Below are positions 32,578-35,994 of a stretch of 35,994 nucleotides of DNA, piece by piece; position 1 is the first letter of the stretch, and each line of letters begins with the position of its first letter. Below the pieces are notes generated by a model. That model made no database searches. It was not told the origin of the DNA and saw nothing but the letters and a program-made list of their open reading frames with translations. The stretch spans positions 1 to 35,994 of the forward strand of contig JAQVJV010000009.1 in assembly GCA_028695025.1 (NCBI GenBank), written 5' to 3'. The stretch comes from Candidatus Moraniibacteriota bacterium. GTDB taxonomy: Bacteria; Patescibacteriota; Minisyncoccia; Moranbacterales; UBA11712. Both the position numbers and the translations under genes were made by a program.

Positions 32578-32949
32578 ATGTCCAATTTTCAAAAATTCAT
32601 CAAAAGTTTCCGTTATGCCTTTCGGGGGCTCAAGTATGCCCTCAAAAACGAGCAAAATTTCCAAGTGGAGATTTTGGTCGGGATTTTCATCGTAGTGCTG
32701 ATGTGCCTTTTCCCCACCCGGACGCTTGAAAAAATCGCCCTGTTCATCGTCATTTTCGCGGTTTTGGTGATGGAGCTTGTCAACACGATTTTTGAAAGGA
32801 TAGTGGATATGCTCAAGCCCCGCGTCCATCCCTATGTCCAGCTGGTGAAGGATATCATGGCGGCGGCGGTGCTTCTTGCCTCGATCGGGTCGATCATTGT
32901 GGGCGTGCTCATTTTCTGGCCCTATTTCCAGGAATTATTTTTTGGCTAA
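32578..32949 (+). CDS. dgkA: Diacylglycerol/undecaprenol kinase family protein
   Basis: FRYAFRGLKYALKNEQNFQVEILVG; VMELVNTIFERIVDMLKPRVHPYVQLVKDIMAAAVLLASI. Confidence 0.9.
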   Translation: MSNFQKFIKSFRYAFRGLKYALKNEQNFQVEILVGIFIVVLMCLFPTRTLEKIALFIVIFAVLVMELVNTIFERIVDMLKPRVHPYVQLVKDIMAAAVLLASIGSIIVGVLIFWPYFQELFFG

Positions 32950-32961
32950 TTCGGCGGATTT

Positions 32962-32970
32962 TGCTATAAT
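32962..32970 (+). promoter_or_regulatory. Extended -10 element upstream of ftsA
   Basis: TGCTATAAT. Confidence 0.5.
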
Positions 32971-32981
32971 CCAAATATTGT

Positions 32982-34247
32982 ATGGCTAAAGACGAGATCA
33001 TCATCGGTTTGGATATCGGTTCGTCCAATATCCGGGTGGTGACACTGCAAAAATTTGAAGAAGAAGAAAAACCCCGAGTCATGGGCGTTGGCATGGCTCC
33101 GTCTTTGGGTATGCGCCGGGGAGTCGTTTCGGACGTGGAGGACGTGATCAAATCCATCTCCACCGCAGTTGGAAACACTGAAAGGACATCCGGAATTCCG
33201 GTTTCACACGCGATCGTGAGCATCGGCGGAAGCCACATTAGCACCCAGGAAAGCCAGGGAGTGGTGGCGACGGGAAAAGCGGACGGTGAAATCACCGTGG
33301 ATGATCTTTCCCGCGTTTTGAGCGCGGCCGAGACGGTTTCGCTTCCCTCCAATACGGAAATCATCCATGTCATTCCGCGCAATTATTCCGTGGACGACCA
33401 AAAAAACGTGAAAGACCCGATCGGGATGAACGGAATCCGGCTCGAGGTGAATTCGCTCCTGGTGCTGGGATCCATCCCTTTTATCAAGAATCTTTCCAAA
33501 TGCGTCTATCAGGCCGGAGTGGAAATCAACGATTTGGTTTTTGGGGCTCTCGCGGCGGCGAAAGCGGCTCTCAACAAGCGGCAGAAAGAATTAGGTGTGA
33601 TTTTGGTTGATATGGGTGGGGGAACCACCAATTTCATCGTTTATGAAGAAGGGGAATTGGTGCAGATGGGAGTGGTGCCGATCGGAAGCGGGCACATCAC
33701 GAACGATATCGCGATCGGTCTTCGCACCTCGATCGACGTGGCGGAAAAAGTGAAAATCAACTACGGATCGGCCCTTCCGGATGAGGTGAGCAAGAAAGAA
33801 CATATCAACTTGGCGGAAATTGATTCCAACGAAGAGGGGGAAGTTTCCCGCCACCATATCGCGGAAATTATCGAAGCGCGGCTTGAAGAAATATTCACGC
33901 TTGTGGACAAAGAACTTCGAAAAACCGGCCGGTCGGGAATGCTTCCGGCGGGGGCGGTTTTGGTGGGTGGAGGGGCGAAGCTTCCGGGGGTGGTGGACGT
34001 GGCCAAGAAAATTTTGCGTCTTCCGGCCCAAACCGGATTTCCGAAAGAGCTTGGCGGGATTGTCGACAAAGTGGATGAGCCGGGATTCGTTACCGCAGTG
34101 GGGCTGGCGCTTTGGGGGATGGAAGAAATGGAAATGCATCACTATTCCGGCGAGAGAGGGATGAAAATGCCCGGATTTGACAGTGTGCCGGGAATGGGAA
34201 AAACCGTGGAGAAAATGAAAGGATGGTTTCGGAAGTTTTTGCCATAA
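32982..34247 (+). CDS. ftsA: Cell division protein FtsA
   Basis: IIIGLDIGSSNIRVVTLQ; ILVDMGGGTTNFIVYEEGELVQMGVVPIGSGHITNDIAIGLRTSIDVAEKVK; GAVLVGGGAKLPGVVDVAKKIL. Confidence 0.95.
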   Translation: MAKDEIIIGLDIGSSNIRVVTLQKFEEEEKPRVMGVGMAPSLGMRRGVVSDVEDVIKSISTAVGNTERTSGIPVSHAIVSIGGSHISTQESQGVVATGKADGEITVDDLSRVLSAAETVSLPSNTEIIHVIPRNYSVDDQKNVKDPIGMNGIRLEVNSLLVLGSIPFIKNLSKCVYQAGVEINDLVFGALAAAKAALNKRQKELGVILVDMGGGTTNFIVYEEGELVQMGVVPIGSGHITNDIAIGLRTSIDVAEKVKINYGSALPDEVSKKEHINLAEIDSNEEGEVSRHHIAEIIEARLEEIFTLVDKELRKTGRSGMLPAGAVLVGGGAKLPGVVDVAKKILRLPAQTGFPKELGGIVDKVDEPGFVTAVGLALWGMEEMEMHHYSGERGMKMPGFDSVPGMGKTVEKMKGWFRKFLP

Positions 34248-34366
34248 AAAAGGCAAAGGGCAAAAATCAAAAGTCAAAATTACAATTCAAAATTAAAAAG
34301 TATTCCGGAATGGAAAATTTTTGACTTTTGACCTGCACTTTTGCCTTTTGAATTTTGGATTTTAAT
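34247..34366. repeat. Inverted repeat (CAAAAGGCAAAnG...TCAAAAGTCAAAA) between ftsA and ftsZ
   Basis: Left arm aaaggcaaagggcaaaaatcaaaagtcaaaatt; right arm reverse complement caaaaggcaaaagtgcaggtcaaaagtcaaaaatt. Confidence 0.75.
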
Positions 34367-34444
34367 CTTGCTTGACATTTTGGGTTTAATTATGCTAGTT
34401 TACTTAACCAACCAATTTCAAATAAATTAGACATAGGAAATATT

Positions 34445-35662
34445 ATGGCCGAAGTAAAACCAGATATTGAAACATTTGCCCGGATAAAAGTCGTCGGTGT
34501 CGGCGGATCGGGAAATAACGCGATCAGCCGGATGATCGAATGCAAGTTGCGAGGCGTGGAATTTTTGGCGATAAACACGGATGCCCAGGATCTACATCAC
34601 TCAAAAGCCGGCGAAAAAATCCATATTGGAAAAAACTTGACCAAGGGCCTTGGGGCCGGGATGAATCCGGAAATCGGACGTCAGGCGGCGGAAGAAAACA
34701 GGGATGAAATTGCGGAAGTCCTCAAGGGATCCGACATGGTTTTTGTCACTTGCGGTATGGGCGGCGGAACAGGGACCGGTGCGGCGCCGATTGTGGCGGA
34801 AGTGGCCAAGGAAGCCGGAGCCCTCACGATTGCGGTTGTCACCAAACCTTTCTCCTTTGAAGGAGCGCAAAGAAAAGCGATTGCCGCCGAAGGCCTTGAG
34901 AATCTCAAAGAAAGAGTTGACGCGCTGATTACTATTTCCAACGACCGTTTGCTCCAAATCATCGACCGCAAGACTACCCTCATCAACGCTTTCCGGGTGG
35001 TTGACGATGTTCTTCGTCAAGGCGTCCAAGGCATTTCCGATTTGATCTCGAAGCCGGGAATTGTCAATGTTGACTTCGCGGACGTGAAAGCGATCCTTCA
35101 AGATTCCGGGTCGGCTCTCATGGGAATTGGAACGGGTTCCGGCGAGAACCGGGCGGCGGAAGCGGCGAAATACGCGATCAACAGTCCTCTTCTCGAATTC
35201 TCCATCGATGGCGCGCGCGGGATTTTGTTCAACGTGAGCGGCGGTCCGGATATGACTATGCTTGAAATCAACGAGGCGGCCAATGTCATCACGGAGAGCA
35301 TTGATCCGAACGCGAAAGTCATCTTCGGCGCTTCAGTGGATGAATCAGCCAAGAAAGGAGAACTCACCATCACGGTGGTGGCGGCCGGTTTTGATGCGGA
35401 TATGATAAGTGACATGGCGCCGGTTTCTCTTCCGACTCCGGAACCGGTCCGCGAGATGAAGCCGATGAAGCCGATGCGGGAAGAGCCGGCTATTTCCATC
35501 CCTCCGATGATGGAAGACAAGCCGAAATTCATCGTGGAAGAAAAGGTTTCGCCGAAACCCAAAAGGCAGATCAATTTCGAATCAAAAACAACTTCAATCG
35601 GCGAAGAAGAGGATGATGAACTGGAAATCCCGGCTTTCATCCGGCGGAAGATGAAGAAATAG
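34445..35662 (+). CDS. ftsZ: Cell division protein FtsZ
   Basis: [57 protein letters not shown]-terminal [13 protein letters not shown]. Confidence 0.97.
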   Translation: MAEVKPDIETFARIKVVGVGGSGNNAISRMIECKLRGVEFLAINTDAQDLHHSKAGEKIHIGKNLTKGLGAGMNPEIGRQAAEENRDEIAEVLKGSDMVFVTCGMGGGTGTGAAPIVAEVAKEAGALTIAVVTKPFSFEGAQRKAIAAEGLENLKERVDALITISNDRLLQIIDRKTTLINAFRVVDDVLRQGVQGISDLISKPGIVNVDFADVKAILQDSGSALMGIGTGSGENRAAEAAKYAINSPLLEFSIDGARGILFNVSGGPDMTMLEINEAANVITESIDPNAKVIFGASVDESAKKGELTITVVAAGFDADMISDMAPVSLPTPEPVREMKPMKPMREEPAISIPPMMEDKPKFIVEEKVSPKPKRQINFESKTTSIGEEEDDELEIPAFIRRKMKK

Positions 35663-35700
35663 GCAAATCCTTTAATTTAAGTTTTCAAAGATTTATCAAG

Positions 35701-35730
35701 AAAGTCTCATTGCGGGGCTTTTCTTATTTT
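35701..35730 (+). terminator. Rho-independent terminator after ftsZ
   Basis: AAAGTCTC-ATTGC-GGGGCTTT then TCTTATTTTTTT. Confidence 0.65.
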
Positions 35731-35737
35731 TTTGGTA

Positions 35738-35746
35738 TGTTATAAT
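35738..35746 (+). promoter_or_regulatory. Extended -10 element for the small secreted ORF
   Basis: TGTTATAAT. Confidence 0.5.
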
Positions 35747-35775
35747 GGAAATAAATTAAAACTAAAAACAAAAAA

Positions 35776-35874
35776 ATGAGAAAAATTGCAATTTTGCTAT
35801 TATTGCTGGCCATGTCCCCAGTCAATTTTGTCGTGGCCGCGGATAGTCTTCAAACCACAGAACCGTTTAAGTAA
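35776..35874 (+). pseudogene. Signal-peptide-bearing ORF, probably truncated by the adjoining IS
   Basis: MRKIAILLLLLAMSPVNFVVAADSLQTTEPFK*; the reading frame ends inside the presumed IS terminus. Confidence 0.5.
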
Positions 35875-35944
35875 CTGTTCAATATCTTTTCTTTGATATA
35901 TACTTCTTTGCAGAGCTTTGTTTAAGCCAAAAACAAACAAAACT

Positions 35945-35994
35945 ATGCAAAGAAAAATGTATCCAAGCGACATTACTCGCGAGCAATTTGAAAA
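35945..35994 (+). CDS. Partial IS5-family transposase N-terminus, runs off the right edge
   Basis: MQRKMYPSDITREQFE, matching the usual MYxSDITREQFExIRPxLE start of IS5-group transposases. Confidence 0.75.
   Translation, partial: MQRKMYPSDITREQFE

Noticed and set aside
34372-34400. Sigma70 promoter for ftsZ (TTGACA at 34372)
   Set aside because: No -10 hexamer with acceptable spacing; TATGCT is too close.

Overview
The window looks like part of a compact, Patescibacteria/CPR-like chromosome (taxon inferred from gene style only). In order it carries: the 5' end of an IS transposase (minus strand, cut by the window start); atpA-atpG-atpD-[GxxExxY]-atpC; two small beta-carbonic-anhydrase-like genes around a cytidylyltransferase-like gene and a HIT gene; leuS with an internal Nudix domain; an NRAMP-like transporter; uppP; a PP-loop thiouridylase-like gene; tRNA-Leu(CAA); parA-SET-parB; a Nudix gene; relA/spoT; a DUF5680-like gene; topA; dprA; a probable structured ncRNA; typA; pth; an LCP (LytR-CpsA-Psr) gene; lepB; hisS; hinT; rpsU; yqeY; a DUF218-like gene; ybeY; dgkA; ftsA; ftsZ; and a second partial IS transposase at the right edge. 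The main unexplained signal is a dense set of dispersed palindromic or inverted-repeat elements, in at least eight sequence types. They fill intergenic gaps and also lie in frame inside conserved genes (atpA, uppP, topA, leuS). One family (ACACAGATTA-type arms) brackets a GxxExxY gene inserted exactly between atpD and atpC, and gene-less copies lie in atpA and after atpC. This suggests an autonomous/non-autonomous mobile-unit relationship. Other items worth attention are the LeuRS-Nudix fusion, a SET-domain gene between parA and parB, a roughly 300-nt unassigned RNA with a strong promoter and terminator, a tRNA-Leu bracketed by palindrome arms, and a secreted ORF apparently truncated by an IS. 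All assignments come from reading motifs by eye; no database search was run.
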